From positions 10,774-74,773 of the forward strand of contig CAYTVR010000006.1 in assembly GCA_964441245.1 (NCBI GenBank): a DNA stretch of 64,000 bases, read 5' to 3'. Under the pieces are notes generated by a model. That model was not told the DNA's origin. It did no database searches and saw only the letters and a program-made list of their open reading frames with translations. The stretch comes from JALZUU01 sp964441245 (lineage in GTDB: Bacteria; Bacteroidota; Bacteroidia; Chitinophagales; Saprospiraceae). Below, piece by piece: positions 45,957 through 55,638 of the stretch (position 1 is the stretch's first letter; every line of letters starts with the position of its first letter). The position numbers and the translations under genes are program-made.

Positions 45957-46014
45957 TAAATAACTGAATGACCCCATACTACGTAAACGCGATATAGAGC
46001 CATTCAATTATTCA
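45957..46014. repeat. Extragenic palindrome, diverged copy B
   Basis: AAATAACTGAATGACCCCATA...TATAGAGCCATTCAATTATTC matches copy A in order, spacing and loop (ACGTAAACGCGA), with a few substitutions that break the stem. Same orientation as copy A; the similarity continues for ~25 bp past the right arm (CATTCAAAACTCAATCA against CATTCAAAATTCAATTA). Confidence 0.7.
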
Positions 46015-46053
46015 TTCATTCAAAACTCAATCATTTATCTATTCAACATTCAA

Positions 46054-47886
46054 TCATTCCTGCTTCACCAAACGTTCTACCCTAATCTCCTCTCCTATTT
46101 TTAAATAAACCAAGAAAACACCATTCGGCAGATGCGATAAATCAATGACTTCTCTGATATTTGATTCTGTAAAAGTCCTCACCTCTAATATTTGTCTTCC
46201 CATCAAATCGCTCAGATAAAAATCAATGGCCACGTTATTTGGATTTTCCATGGAAATGGTAAAAAGACCACTGGTAGGATTCGGTCCAATTTTTAACTCA
46301 AAAATACTTGTCTTTATATTCTCAACATCGGTAAAATTACAATCGTTATTGGGATTATAAGGTACGGTTAAAGAAAACTGATTGCTACATCCCGTTTCAT
46401 TATCTATTACTTCCAAAGTATAGGTGTCAAATTGAGTGATGCAATAAGTTAAACCATTTTCGCCTTCCAATACTTCATTATTTTGATACCATTGCAATGA
46501 ATAATCTAATGGCAAACCCTCTTCGTCAAAAATCGATAATAAATTATTATCATTGACGTAAGCCGGTGTTTCCGGAATCGGAATAGACGTGACTTCAAAA
46601 GGCATAGAACTTAATTGACAACCTTGCGGACTGACATATTCTACGTAATAAATTCCAGGAGTCATCACGGTTAAACTATCACTATTTTCCCCAATCAATA
46701 AAGTACTATCTCGATACCATTGCAAATCATTTTCGTAAGAAGCAATCAAACTTAGCGTCTCTCCTTCACAAATCATTGGATCAACAGAAGCACTGATAAT
46801 TGGCATTTCTGGGACAGCGTATACAATGACAGAATCCATTGCTGTAATCGTATCCACAGGATGAATAATTGTCAATTCTAAAGAAAATTCATCGCCATCA
46901 ATCAATACACCTTCAGTAAACCGATTAAAAGTCACATCACCACAAATATCATCATCGAAATTAATTCCACTATCATCATCCACAACTTGAACTCTGTAAT
47001 TACCTTCTTCTAACTCTAAAAATAAACTGGCCTCAATCGGAGCATCTGTATTTTCAAAATTAGACGTCTGAAATAAGATAGAATCCAAAGGATCAAAAAC
47101 CGTAATATTCATATCTGGTTTGGTGCTAAAATTAGGAAAGGTAGGAAAATCACTGCATCCCGAAGTCAAGACTTTTACATTCGTCAAAATAAAACCAACA
47201 GTGTCTACTATTGCCTGATAAGTCACCGGATACACTCCTGGTTCACTATACACTTGAGTACCTGGGTTTTCAGTAGTCGTTGTATTTCCATTTCCAAAAT
47301 CCCAAGAATAGCTAATCCCTGCTAAATTATTAGCTGGAATATTATTGACAAAATCAACTATGACCTCACCACAACCAACATTATTACTCATCGAAAATCC
47401 TTCTGTTGTACTTGTTGTCGGTAAAATGGTCAAGGTTAAAGTAAAGGAGGTCACTTGACTCAAACCTAGGACTTGAGCAACCACCGTAAATTCCATATCA
47501 AAAGTCCCTGGAAGAATCGGTGTACCACAAAATTTCAAGCAACCATCAGTTTCTTCGGATGGATCATAAACATCTTGATTCGATTCCCAATCTAAGCCAG
47601 GAGGAATATTGACGATGGACAATAAAGTGATTTCCTGAATGTTCAAACCTGCAGGAACAGACGGATCTAATGCATTGACCGGATCAGTTGTTTCAGGCAT
47701 TCGAAAACTGAGGTCTTGATCATAGTAAATACCTACTTCCCCATCTGCCAACTCACTTAAAAATATAGTATCGGAAGGTAAATCTGGAGATAAATTTATG
47801 ACACAACCTGGACAGTTTGCTTGAGCCTTCATAGAAAAAAAGCTAAGGCAAAATAGTAAAATAAAGTTTTTGTAAAATGTATTCAT
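46054..47886 (-). CDS. T9SS surface protein with PKD and Ig-like repeats
   Basis: A 610-residue secreted protein. Residues 1-23 are a signal peptide (FFSMKAQA). A first beta domain contains NIPPGLDW ... CLKFCGTPILPGTFDM, a cadherin-like/Ig pattern shared with the protein at 48165..48986. A PKD domain follows (ISYSWDFGNGNTTTTENP ... YSEPGVYPVTY). Two Ig-like modules with LQWYRDST and LQWYQNNE come next, and the end is a T9SS type A sorting domain (IGPNPTSGLF ... PNGVFLVYLKI). No catalytic motif. A structural or adhesive surface role is inferred. The related gene at 48165 lies upstream on the same strand but has its own terminator. Confidence 0.82.
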   Translation of the reverse strand: MNTFYKNFILLFCLSFFSMKAQANCPGCVINLSPDLPSDTIFLSELADGEVGIYYDQDLSFRMPETTDPVNALDPSVPAGLNIQEITLLSIVNIPPGLDWESNQDVYDPSEETDGCLKFCGTPILPGTFDMEFTVVAQVLGLSQVTSFTLTLTILPTTSTTEGFSMSNNVGCGEVIVDFVNNIPANNLAGISYSWDFGNGNTTTTENPGTQVYSEPGVYPVTYQAIVDTVGFILTNVKVLTSGCSDFPTFPNFSTKPDMNITVFDPLDSILFQTSNFENTDAPIEASLFLELEEGNYRVQVVDDDSGINFDDDICGDVTFNRFTEGVLIDGDEFSLELTIIHPVDTITAMDSVIVYAVPEMPIISASVDPMICEGETLSLIASYENDLQWYRDSTLLIGENSDSLTVMTPGIYYVEYVSPQGCQLSSMPFEVTSIPIPETPAYVNDNNLLSIFDEEGLPLDYSLQWYQNNEVLEGENGLTYCITQFDTYTLEVIDNETGCSNQFSLTVPYNPNNDCNFTDVENIKTSIFELKIGPNPTSGLFTISMENPNNVAIDFYLSDLMGRQILEVRTFTESNIREVIDLSHLPNGVFLVYLKIGEEIRVERLVKQE

Positions 47887-48120
47887 CGTGGATAGATTTT
47901 CAAGTTTTGATTATAAAATCCAAAAACAAAAATGGCCGATACAACAGGTATGTTGTCAGCTGTTCTGGGATAATGGGAGGATGCCTAATGGTCATCTCCA
48001 AAATGAAAATTTATAACGGGGAAAGAGGTGTGTAAATAAACAAATTAAGATCATGTTCTCTTATTCTATATAAAGATATTCATGAATCTCTTTCGTCGAT
48101 TTCAGTTGAATAAAAAGTAG

Positions 48121-48155
48121 AAAACTCCGTGGCTTATATCTAACCACGGAGTTTT
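48121..48155 (-). terminator. Terminator of the T9SS gene at 48165
   Basis: A perfect 12-bp stem (48121-48132 with 48144-48155), loop of 11 nt; read on the minus strand it ends in a GTTTTC tract. Confidence 0.8.
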
Positions 48156-48164
48156 GAATTACAG

Positions 48165-48986
48165 TTATTTTTGAATAATCATTTTACTCGTAAAAGTGGA
48201 ATTCCCTTTTGATAAAGTATACAAATACATTCCATTATCTAATTGACTTCCGTCAAAATCAAAACGGTTTTCTCCTTCATGGATTCGAATATTTTCAAAA
48301 TGTAATCTATTTCCTAAAAGGTCATAAACGCTCAATTCAAAATCATCACTTACTTTTGATTGTACTTCAATCGTAGTCCTAGATGAAAATGGATTTGGTG
48401 CGTTTCGAACTAAGACATCTTGCTGTTTTAAATTACTTGTTGATGTTGCCACTTGGCATTCTCCTTCAGCTTTTACATGCAAGGCATAAGTACCATCTGC
48501 TCCTTCAATCAATCCAGTATTATCTGGGAAAGTAGCACTCACTGGAATCGCTAATATGTCAACTTTTACTTGAGCAGCAATGGACAATTCATGAATTCCG
48601 ATATCAGCCGCATCAGTAGCCGTACCACTGACTACTATACAGGCCATTTCATCAGCTGGAGTAAATTTGCACGTAGGTGGATTACATGCGTAACTCATCC
48701 CTACGGGTAAGTTGCTCACCGCTCCAGTTGTTGCTACCTCAAGAAATTCAAGGTTAGTTTGAATACCATTGAATACAAGGGTTTCAGGAATCTTCAAGGT
48801 CAATACAAATTCATAAGGTTGATTGATACAAGCCGTATCTGGAATTCCACCATCGGGTCGTTCCTCTGAAAAAGGTGGAGGAAATACAAAACCTGTGGAA
48901 TCTGCGTACATCTCATTTGGAGTACATTGCGCGTTAATGGTCATTGACGCGAAAACAATAAGGGCTAATGTTAAAATTTGCTTCAT
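48165..48986 (-). CDS. Small T9SS-sorted secreted protein related to 46054..47886
   Basis: Counting from the ATG at 48986, this is a 273-residue protein; a TTG at 48995 would add three residues before the signal peptide and is rejected. Residues 1-20 are the signal (ASMTINAQ). The single beta domain (NLPVGMSYACN ... CIVVSGTATDAADIGIHELSIAAQV) follows the same order of motifs as the first domain of the neighbour at 46054. The end is a T9SS type A sorting domain (RNAPNPFSSRTTIEV ... DNGMYLYTLSKG). Function unknown; secreted or surface attached. Confidence 0.8.
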   Translation of the reverse strand: MKQILTLALIVFASMTINAQCTPNEMYADSTGFVFPPPFSEERPDGGIPDTACINQPYEFVLTLKIPETLVFNGIQTNLEFLEVATTGAVSNLPVGMSYACNPPTCKFTPADEMACIVVSGTATDAADIGIHELSIAAQVKVDILAIPVSATFPDNTGLIEGADGTYALHVKAEGECQVATSTSNLKQQDVLVRNAPNPFSSRTTIEVQSKVSDDFELSVYDLLGNRLHFENIRIHEGENRFDFDGSQLDNGMYLYTLSKGNSTFTSKMIIQK

Positions 48987-49555
48987 AATTTTCAATTTTC
49001 TAATAATGGTAATTTATCTTTTTTTTAAAAACGGGAATTAGGATGCTTATTTTTTGTAAAAAACAAGACTGCTAAAATGAAATAATCTGCGGAAAAATCA
49101 TTTCTCCTATGCTTAATCGTAAAGGGATCTTCATTTATTTTAAGTGAACAGTCTAAGATTTAAAAAATAAGTTTTCTTTAACATTTAAAGATTATGTTAT
49201 GTGTTTCTCAATCAAATTTTTGTCCTTGTCACAAAAATCAAACACCATAGTATCTTTAAGAATTCGACTGCAAGTTAGACTTTTTTTAAATCTGGATAGA
49301 AATAAAAATAGTTATTTATCTGTTAATTAAGAGGCATTTTTTACTTTTGCGATTCCTTATTTTCTACTTTTGTCAAATAATGGACTAGCAAACTCGTTTG
49401 ACAGTTGATCAATAACGATAATTCTGGATCAAAACAAAAGCATCCACTTTGTAGCCATTATTGCCTTTTTATTTTCCCATACACTTCTTAGAGCCTCCCA
49501 TTGAATACTTAAGTAACTTAGGTTACCCCTATTTTTCATCTAACACAAACTAGGA
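48987..49555. other. Divergent intergenic region before the second TonB receptor
   Basis: 569 bp with no gene. Two TACTTTTG boxes (49342-49349 and 49365-49372) fit the -7 consensus for the receptor gene. No Fur-like or other known operator was recognised. Confidence 0.55.
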
Positions 49556-51820
49556 ATGAAGCTCTTTTTTTACAAAAATTTAAGCCCTGTTTTATTACTT
49601 TTCATCACTCAGTTTTCATTTGCTCAACAAGCTACCTTAAATGGAAAAGTAATAGATACCGAAACCAATGAACCACTCATCTCTGCAACCATCAAAGTTG
49701 GAGAAGTCGGAACCATTACAGATTATGATGGCAATTACACCATTCAAATTCCTTCGGGAACTTACGATCTAGAATGTAGTTATATTGGTTTTGATACCCA
49801 ATCTGAATCGATCACACTAAAAGATGGACAAGTCAAAACACACAATATTACGCTTGGCGTTTCCACTAATTTATTACAAACCGCTACTGTTACAAGCGGT
49901 AAATTTGAAAAACCTTTAGGCGAATTGACCGTCTCTCTAGAAGTCTTAAAAGCAGACTTAATTGAAAATACCAATGCCACTTCGGTTGATGATGTGCTCG
50001 AAAAATTACCTGGTGTTAATATCATTGATGGACAAGCCAATATCCGTGGTGGATCAGGTTGGTCTTATGGTGCTGGAAGTCGAGTTTTATTATTGATCGA
50101 TGACATTCCTGCTTTACAGGCTGATGCAGGCTTTCCCAATTGGGATGATGTTCCTGTCGAAAATACCGAACAAATTGAAGTTGTCAAAGGAGCTGCTTCC
50201 GCACTCTACGGTTCCTCTGCTCTAAACGGAATCATCAACATCCGAACGGCCTATGCGACCTCCAAACCGGTAACCAAAATTTCTACTTTTTATACCAACT
50301 GGCTTTCGCCAAAAGATGAGGCCAAAAAATGGTGGGACACTCCACGATTTGAATCAGGTATTAGTCTTGCTCATCGACAAAAAATCAACAAACTGGATCT
50401 TGTTTTGAGTGGATACGGTTTGTACCGAAATAGTTATCGAAAAGACAGTGATAATAAATATGGACGGATTACGCTTGGGACTCGATATCGCATCACCGAT
50501 AAATTGTCGATAGGTTTCAATAGTAATTTTAATAGAGGAAAAGGTGGTAGTTATTTCTATTGGAAAGACTGGCAAGCAGGTGCATATCAAGGAGACACGA
50601 CTACGCTATCTAACTCAGATCGCTTTCGATATACCATTGATCCTTTTGTCACTTTTTATGACCAATCTGGTAGTCGACATAAATTTACCGGAAGGTATTA
50701 TGGCATCAATAACAATAATGACAATGATCAATCTAACTTTTCTGATTTGTATTATGGAGAGTATCAATATCAAAAAAAGATTGAAAGCCTAGACTTGGTA
50801 GCTACAGCAGGTTTAGTCGGCATTCGGACGAAAGTCAAAGCTCCATTGTATGGAGATACCACCTTTTATTCCAACAACAATGCAGCCTATTTTCAATTAG
50901 AGAAAAAATTCTTTGATCGCCTCAACATTTCAGTGGGAGCAAGATATGAAAGAAACGTCCAAAAAAGTCCTGAGATATTCCTATCGGATACGATTCCCAA
51001 TGGTGAGGTAGTAGAATCTAAACCAGTATTTCGCCTAGGTGCCAATTATAAAATCTCAGACATCACTTTTCTTCGTGCATCATGGGGACAAGGATATCGA
51101 TATCCAACGATTGCTGAAAAATTCATCTCTACTTCAGTTGGTGGTGGACTGAGGGTCGCGGCCAATCCTGGCCTTACTTCAGAGACCGGTTGGAGTGCCG
51201 AGATTGGAATCAAACAAGGTTTTCGAATCAATGATTTTAACGCATTTTTTGATCTAGCTTTTTTCCTTACGGAATATCAAAACATGATTGAATTCAATCT
51301 AGATCGTTTCAATTTTCCTCCTTCTTTTCAAGCTCAAAATATTGGAGATACGAAAATCAAAGGAATCGATTTTAATATCACAGGACAAGGTAAAATTGCC
51401 GGAGTCAAGACTTCTATTTTGACAGGCTATACTTACATCGATCCGAAATTTGCGGATTTCAATATAGTCGATAGTCTCAACTCTACCTCTAATGAAAATA
51501 TTTTAAAATATAGATACAAGCATTCTTTTAAGTTTGATCTTCAAACTGACTTCAATAATTTTGCAGTGGGAATCGCCTTATTTTATAATAGTGAAATGAA
51601 AGCAGTGGATGATATTCTTAACCGCTTGAATGGTATCGGTGACTTCCGAGAAGCCAATCCAGGTGGCAATTTAAGAGCGGATGCCCGTATGTCCTATAAA
51701 ATCAAAAATGCAAAGCTTTCACTCATCGGTCGTAATCTTTTCAATAAAGAAGTCATGCAACGACCCGGCGTACTCGATGCACCTCGTAGTATTACATTTA
51801 GGCTTGATTATACCTTATAA
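49556..51820 (+). CDS. TonB-dependent outer-membrane receptor
   Basis: A 754-residue receptor. Signal peptide to about residue 23 (FSFAQQ), a carboxypeptidase-regulatory-like domain (~25-105; LNGKVIDTETNEPLISATI), a plug (~120-230) with VDDVLEKLPGVNI, IRGGSGWSYGAGSRVLLLIDD and EVVKGAASALYGSSALNG, and a barrel ending RSITFRLDYTL. Barrel strands show typical aromatic/charged alternation. The DDIPALQADAGFPNWDD loop is characteristic of receptors annotated as siderophore or vitamin transporters in Bacteroidota, but the ligand is not predictable. No partner lipoprotein is adjacent, unlike the receptor at 8936. Confidence 0.93.
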   Translation: MKLFFYKNLSPVLLLFITQFSFAQQATLNGKVIDTETNEPLISATIKVGEVGTITDYDGNYTIQIPSGTYDLECSYIGFDTQSESITLKDGQVKTHNITLGVSTNLLQTATVTSGKFEKPLGELTVSLEVLKADLIENTNATSVDDVLEKLPGVNIIDGQANIRGGSGWSYGAGSRVLLLIDDIPALQADAGFPNWDDVPVENTEQIEVVKGAASALYGSSALNGIINIRTAYATSKPVTKISTFYTNWLSPKDEAKKWWDTPRFESGISLAHRQKINKLDLVLSGYGLYRNSYRKDSDNKYGRITLGTRYRITDKLSIGFNSNFNRGKGGSYFYWKDWQAGAYQGDTTTLSNSDRFRYTIDPFVTFYDQSGSRHKFTGRYYGINNNNDNDQSNFSDLYYGEYQYQKKIESLDLVATAGLVGIRTKVKAPLYGDTTFYSNNNAAYFQLEKKFFDRLNISVGARYERNVQKSPEIFLSDTIPNGEVVESKPVFRLGANYKISDITFLRASWGQGYRYPTIAEKFISTSVGGGLRVAANPGLTSETGWSAEIGIKQGFRINDFNAFFDLAFFLTEYQNMIEFNLDRFNFPPSFQAQNIGDTKIKGIDFNITGQGKIAGVKTSILTGYTYIDPKFADFNIVDSLNSTSNENILKYRYKHSFKFDLQTDFNNFAVGIALFYNSEMKAVDDILNRLNGIGDFREANPGGNLRADARMSYKIKNAKLSLIGRNLFNKEVMQRPGVLDAPRSITFRLDYTL

Positions 51821-51966
51821 AAATTTATTCCAACAAAGATGAATCATCCTTAATTTTTCCAATTAATGCGGTGATGGTTTTTATCCATTACTCGGACATT
51901 TATTTCTACTATATCCTCAATTTTTATGACTTCGAAAAGTCGTCATAGAAGATGGATCTAAGGGAA

Positions 51967-52036
51967 GACACAGATCGCAAGGATTTTCTTGACTGATACG
52001 CCCTACTATCGATAGGAAATCTACGCCATCTGTGTC
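51967..52036. repeat. Inverted repeat with GACACAGAT arms
   Basis: GACACAGAT (51967-51975) and ATCTGTGTC (52028-52036), with weaker pairing inside. Its wording (GACACAGATnGC...GATTTTC...GCCATCTGTGTCATCC) resembles a widespread extragenic repeat I know from Bacteroidota genomes, here much decayed. Confidence 0.5.
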
Positions 52037-52180
52037 ATCCAGACCATCAGTAGTCCATTTTCATGCATAAGGATCACCATTCTTATCCAGAACCTTCCTC
52101 CATACGTTTCATTTTAACGGCTGCAAGCAATTCCTCTTTTAATCATCTGACAAAATGTCACTTCTTTAGCTAAAAACCCT

Positions 52181-52188
52181 TATATTTG
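52181..52188 (+). promoter_or_regulatory. Candidate -7 box of miaB
   Basis: TATATTTG followed by CATCC fits TAnnTTTG. It ends 30 bp before the ATG at 52219 and overlaps an upstream in-frame TTG (52186), which therefore cannot be the start codon if the box is real. Confidence 0.5.
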
Positions 52189-52218
52189 CATCCAATTTCA
52201 AAGAAAACGCTAGAAATC

Positions 52219-53649
52219 ATGTACGATAATAATCCGACCATTCCTCAAAACAAGGAGATCGACGAAAGTAAGCAGGGAGATGTGTTCTATCAAGAGCAAA
52301 TGCAGCCAACTGAAAATGGTAAAAAATTCTATATCGAAAGTTATGGTTGTGCCATGAATTTTAGTGATAGTGAGATCGTGGCCTCCATCTTGTCAAAAGC
52401 TGGCTACGCCCCTACTCGCGATATTCAAGACTCAGATTTGCTGTTGATCAATACCTGTTCTATTCGAGAAAAAGCGGAAGATACCGTTAGAAAACGGTTA
52501 CGTATTTTCGATAAGATGAAAAAACAACGTCCAGGTACTTTGGTGGGCGTATTGGGTTGTATGGCAGAACGATTGAAAACCAAATTACTCGATCAAGAAA
52601 AGTTGGTAGATATCGTCATTGGCCCCGATGCTTATCGTGATTTACCTAAATTAATCGCAACAGCTGAAGGTGGAGAAAAAGGCATCAATGTCATTCTTTC
52701 CAGAGAAGAAACCTATGCAGATATCAGCCCACTTCGCTTAGGAAGCAATGGAGTCTCTGCTTTCATTTCTATTATGAGAGGTTGCGATAACATGTGTTCT
52801 TTTTGTGTGGTTCCATTTACTCGTGGCCGAGAACGAAGTCGAAATGCATTTAGCATTGTCGCAGAAGCAACTGATTTACATCAAAAAGGATTTAAGGAAA
52901 TAACTTTGCTGGGGCAAAATGTAGATTCCTATAAATGGACCAACCCTGAATCTGAAGAGGTCGTTAATTTTGCCAATTTATTGGAAATGGTGGCACATGT
53001 ACACCCAGATGTTCGAATTCGATTTTCCACTTCTCATCCCAAAGATATTACGGACGAAGTCCTACACACGATTGCTGCACACGAAAACATTTGTAACTAT
53101 ATTCACCTACCAGTCCAGTCTGGAAATAGCCGAATATTGAAAATGATGAATCGGACTTATGACCGAGAATGGTACAAAGAAAGAATTGATAGCATCTATC
53201 GAATCATTCCAGATTGTGCGATTTCTGCAGATATCATTACCGGTTTTTGTAGCGAAACAGAAGAAGAACATCAAGACACTTTGAGCATCATTGAATATGC
53301 AAAATATACGATGTCTTACATGTTTTATTATTCTGAACGTCCTGGAACCATGGCTGCAAGAAAATATCCAGATGACATTCCTTTAGCCACCAAAAAACGA
53401 AGACTTTCTGAAGTCATTGAGCTATCGGCCAAAGTTTCTTACGAACTAAATCAAAAAGACATTGGCAAAACTTTCAAGGTTTTAATTGATGGTCATTCCA
53501 AGCGATCTTCAGTACATTTTAAAGGAAAAAACTCTCAATACAAAGTGATTATTTTCCCCGTAGTCGAAGGTTATAAAGTAGGTGACTATGCAATGGTAAA
53601 AGTGAATGAAGTCAGCAGTGCCACTTTGAAGGGAGAGATTGTTTCTTAA
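52219..53649 (+). CDS. miaB: tRNA-2-methylthio-N6-dimethylallyladenosine synthase MiaB
   Basis: A 476-residue radical-SAM methylthiotransferase that adds the 2-methylthio group to i6A37 of tRNAs reading UNN codons. Domains in order: the UPF0004 domain with FYIESYGCAMNFSDSE (C44) and LINTCSIREKAEDT; radical SAM with C189-x3-C193-x2-C196 in MRGCDNMCSFC; the TRAM tail near the end (GKTFKVLIDGHS ... VGDYAMVKV). The start ATG 52219 is favoured over a TTG at 52186 that lies in the promoter box. The gene leads a block with the sigma-54 activator (24 bp) and lptE. Confidence 0.96.
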   Translation: MYDNNPTIPQNKEIDESKQGDVFYQEQMQPTENGKKFYIESYGCAMNFSDSEIVASILSKAGYAPTRDIQDSDLLLINTCSIREKAEDTVRKRLRIFDKMKKQRPGTLVGVLGCMAERLKTKLLDQEKLVDIVIGPDAYRDLPKLIATAEGGEKGINVILSREETYADISPLRLGSNGVSAFISIMRGCDNMCSFCVVPFTRGRERSRNAFSIVAEATDLHQKGFKEITLLGQNVDSYKWTNPESEEVVNFANLLEMVAHVHPDVRIRFSTSHPKDITDEVLHTIAAHENICNYIHLPVQSGNSRILKMMNRTYDREWYKERIDSIYRIIPDCAISADIITGFCSETEEEHQDTLSIIEYAKYTMSYMFYYSERPGTMAARKYPDDIPLATKKRRLSEVIELSAKVSYELNQKDIGKTFKVLIDGHSKRSSVHFKGKNSQYKVIIFPVVEGYKVGDYAMVKVNEVSSATLKGEIVS

Positions 53650-53673
53650 TGATTGTTTTTAAATGACCAGACT

Positions 53674-54963
53674 ATGAGTAAAAATTTGCAAGCGATCAAA
53701 CAACGTTTCGGCATCATTGGAGTCTCCAGTGCATTGGACCATGCTTTGTCCACAGCGATCCGTGTAGCCAACACTGATTTGACGGTGTTGATTAATGGAG
53801 AAAGTGGCGTAGGGAAAGAAGTTTTTTCTAAAATTATCCACTCTCTAAGTTCGCGAAAGCACAATAATTTCTTTCCAATCAACTGTGGAGCGATTCCCGC
53901 AGGCACCATCAATTCTGAATTATTTGGTCATGACAAAGGCGCTTTTACAGGTGCGACTAGTGATCGAAAAGGTTATTTTGAAACAGTCGATAAAGGAACC
54001 ATTTTCCTTGATGAAATCGGAGAAATGCCTTTAGATACACAGGCCTTTTTACTAAGGGTTTTGGAAACGGGTGAATTCATTCGAGTAGGTTCTTCTAAAG
54101 TATTGAATACCGATGTACGAGTGATTGCAGCGACCAACGTAGATCTTTTAGAAAGAGTGCGCAAAGGAAAATTTAGAGAAGATTTGTATTACCGATTGAA
54201 CACCGTTCCGATCAAGGTACCAGCGCTAAAAGAACGACCTGATGATATTCCTTTACTCTTTAGAAAGTTCACGGTTGACTTTGCAGAAAAATATCGAATG
54301 ACTCCCATTCGGCTGGACGAACGAGGGCAATTATTGATTCAAAATTACAGCTGGCCTGGAAATATTAGAGAGTTAAAAAATCTAGCAGAACAAATTTCTA
54401 TTTTGTCGGAAGACCGAAATATAACGGCAGAACAACTCTTGGATTTTATTCCAAATATCACTAAACGTAATTTACCAGCCATTGCCAAATCAGAACCTGA
54501 AAGTTTTCAAGAAAGAGAAATTCTATATAAGTTACTCTTTGAAATGAAACACGATCTAAATGATTTAAAATCTTTGGTTTTTGAACTCATCAATACCAAC
54601 GACTTAACCGTTCCAACAAAGCAATTGCGTCAATTGCAAATGCCTAGTTATGTTCCTTCTCCTTCTACCCCATCCTCCTCTACATTTGAAACGGAGCGTC
54701 CTGATTATCGATCAGATATCGACCAGCACCTTAGCGACTCACAAGGAATCAACAAACCGATTATCATCGAACATCCTGATCAGGAATATGGTAATAGTGA
54801 AATCGTAGAAGAAAATCTTTCTCTGGAAGAAATGGAAAAAGAAATGATCAACAAAGCCTTGAAAAAACACAAAGGTCGTAGAAAAGATGCGGCCGAGGAA
54901 TTAGGCATCTCAGAGCGAACACTTTATCGTAAAATTAAAAGCTACGATATTCAAGAACGCTAA
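53674..54963 (+). CDS. Sigma-54-dependent transcriptional activator without receiver domain
   Basis: Counting from the ATG at 53674, 429 residues. The AAA+ domain has Walker A GESGVGKE (42-49), the sigma-54 contact loop GAFTGA (89-94), and Walker B GTIFLDEIGEM (108-118). An R-finger segment is in REDLYYRLNTVPI. A linker rich in Ser/Pro leads to a Fis-type HTH at the end (RRKDAAEELGISERTLYRKIKSY). There is no N-terminal receiver or GAF domain, so activity must be controlled otherwise. The frame upstream to 53653 (TTG) is not used. It lies 24 bp after miaB and 129 bp before lptE, an order common in Bacteroidota. Targets unknown. Confidence 0.92.
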   Translation: MSKNLQAIKQRFGIIGVSSALDHALSTAIRVANTDLTVLINGESGVGKEVFSKIIHSLSSRKHNNFFPINCGAIPAGTINSELFGHDKGAFTGATSDRKGYFETVDKGTIFLDEIGEMPLDTQAFLLRVLETGEFIRVGSSKVLNTDVRVIAATNVDLLERVRKGKFREDLYYRLNTVPIKVPALKERPDDIPLLFRKFTVDFAEKYRMTPIRLDERGQLLIQNYSWPGNIRELKNLAEQISILSEDRNITAEQLLDFIPNITKRNLPAIAKSEPESFQEREILYKLLFEMKHDLNDLKSLVFELINTNDLTVPTKQLRQLQMPSYVPSPSTPSSSTFETERPDYRSDIDQHLSDSQGINKPIIIEHPDQEYGNSEIVEENLSLEEMEKEMINKALKKHKGRRKDAAEELGISERTLYRKIKSYDIQER

Positions 54964-55092
54964 TATTTTCAACATCTGTTGTAGATCTAGTCCTATTTTT
55001 CGAACCAATACAAATGTTAAGTAAGCCTTTAAAAACAAGGAAACTTCCTTTATTTTCGTTTTACAAAAAAGATTTATCAAAAATATATATCC

Positions 55093-55620
55093 ATGATGAA
55101 AATAAACTTAGCTTGTATACTGCGATGGTCTATTTTGACGACAGTCCTCCTTATGCTTAATGCTTGTTATTCCCTCAAAGGAATTGCGATTGATCCTGAT
55201 ACCAATACCTTTTATGTCGCAACTTTTGAGAATACCTCTAATAATATTGTTCCTAATTTAGATCAAGATTTCACAGAAGCCCTTCGAAGAAAAATAAGAG
55301 ATAACTCTCGTCTTCGTTTTACCGATATTGAGCCAGACATTGAATTTTCTGGAGCGATTACGAGCTATCGAATTACTGCTCAAGCACCTGAAAGAGGTGA
55401 AACCGTTTCTTTTAACCGATTGACCATTAATGTGTCTGTGGACTATGTGAACAATAAAAAAGATGAAGCGAGCAAAGATCATAAATGGACTAAGACCTTT
55501 AGCTTTTTTGAAAATTTCGAAGCCAGTCAAAATATTCTGGACATCCAAGACGGCTTAATTGAATCGATTAATACGGAATTGGTAGAAAGAATTTTTAATG
55601 ATGCTTTTACCAGTTGGTAA
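55093..55620 (+). CDS. lptE: LPS-assembly lipoprotein LptE
   Basis: A 175-residue lipoprotein with the lipobox LNAC followed by YSLKGIAIDPDTNTFYVATFENT, the usual beginning of Bacteroidota LptE. LptE plugs the LptD barrel and helps place LPS in the outer membrane. The later text FTDIEPDIEFSGAITSYRIT and the amphipathic C-terminal helix are typical. Gene order after miaB and the sigma-54 activator supports the call. lptD is not in the window. Confidence 0.85.
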   Translation: MMKINLACILRWSILTTVLLMLNACYSLKGIAIDPDTNTFYVATFENTSNNIVPNLDQDFTEALRRKIRDNSRLRFTDIEPDIEFSGAITSYRITAQAPERGETVSFNRLTINVSVDYVNNKKDEASKDHKWTKTFSFFENFEASQNILDIQDGLIESINTELVERIFNDAFTSW

Positions 55621-55638
55621 CGTTTTTTTAATAAAAAA

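Larger units (their letters stand above)
51821..52218. other. Intergenic region before miaB
   Basis: 398 bp with no gene. Contains a TATGAC/GTCATA dyad near 51924-51946, the inverted repeat at 51967-52036 and the miaB -7 box. Confidence 0.6.

Noticed and set aside
49342..49372. Tandem TACTTTTG boxes as a proven double promoter
   Set aside because: Both fit the -7 consensus, but neither has a good -33 element at the usual spacing, so only mentioned under the intergenic region.
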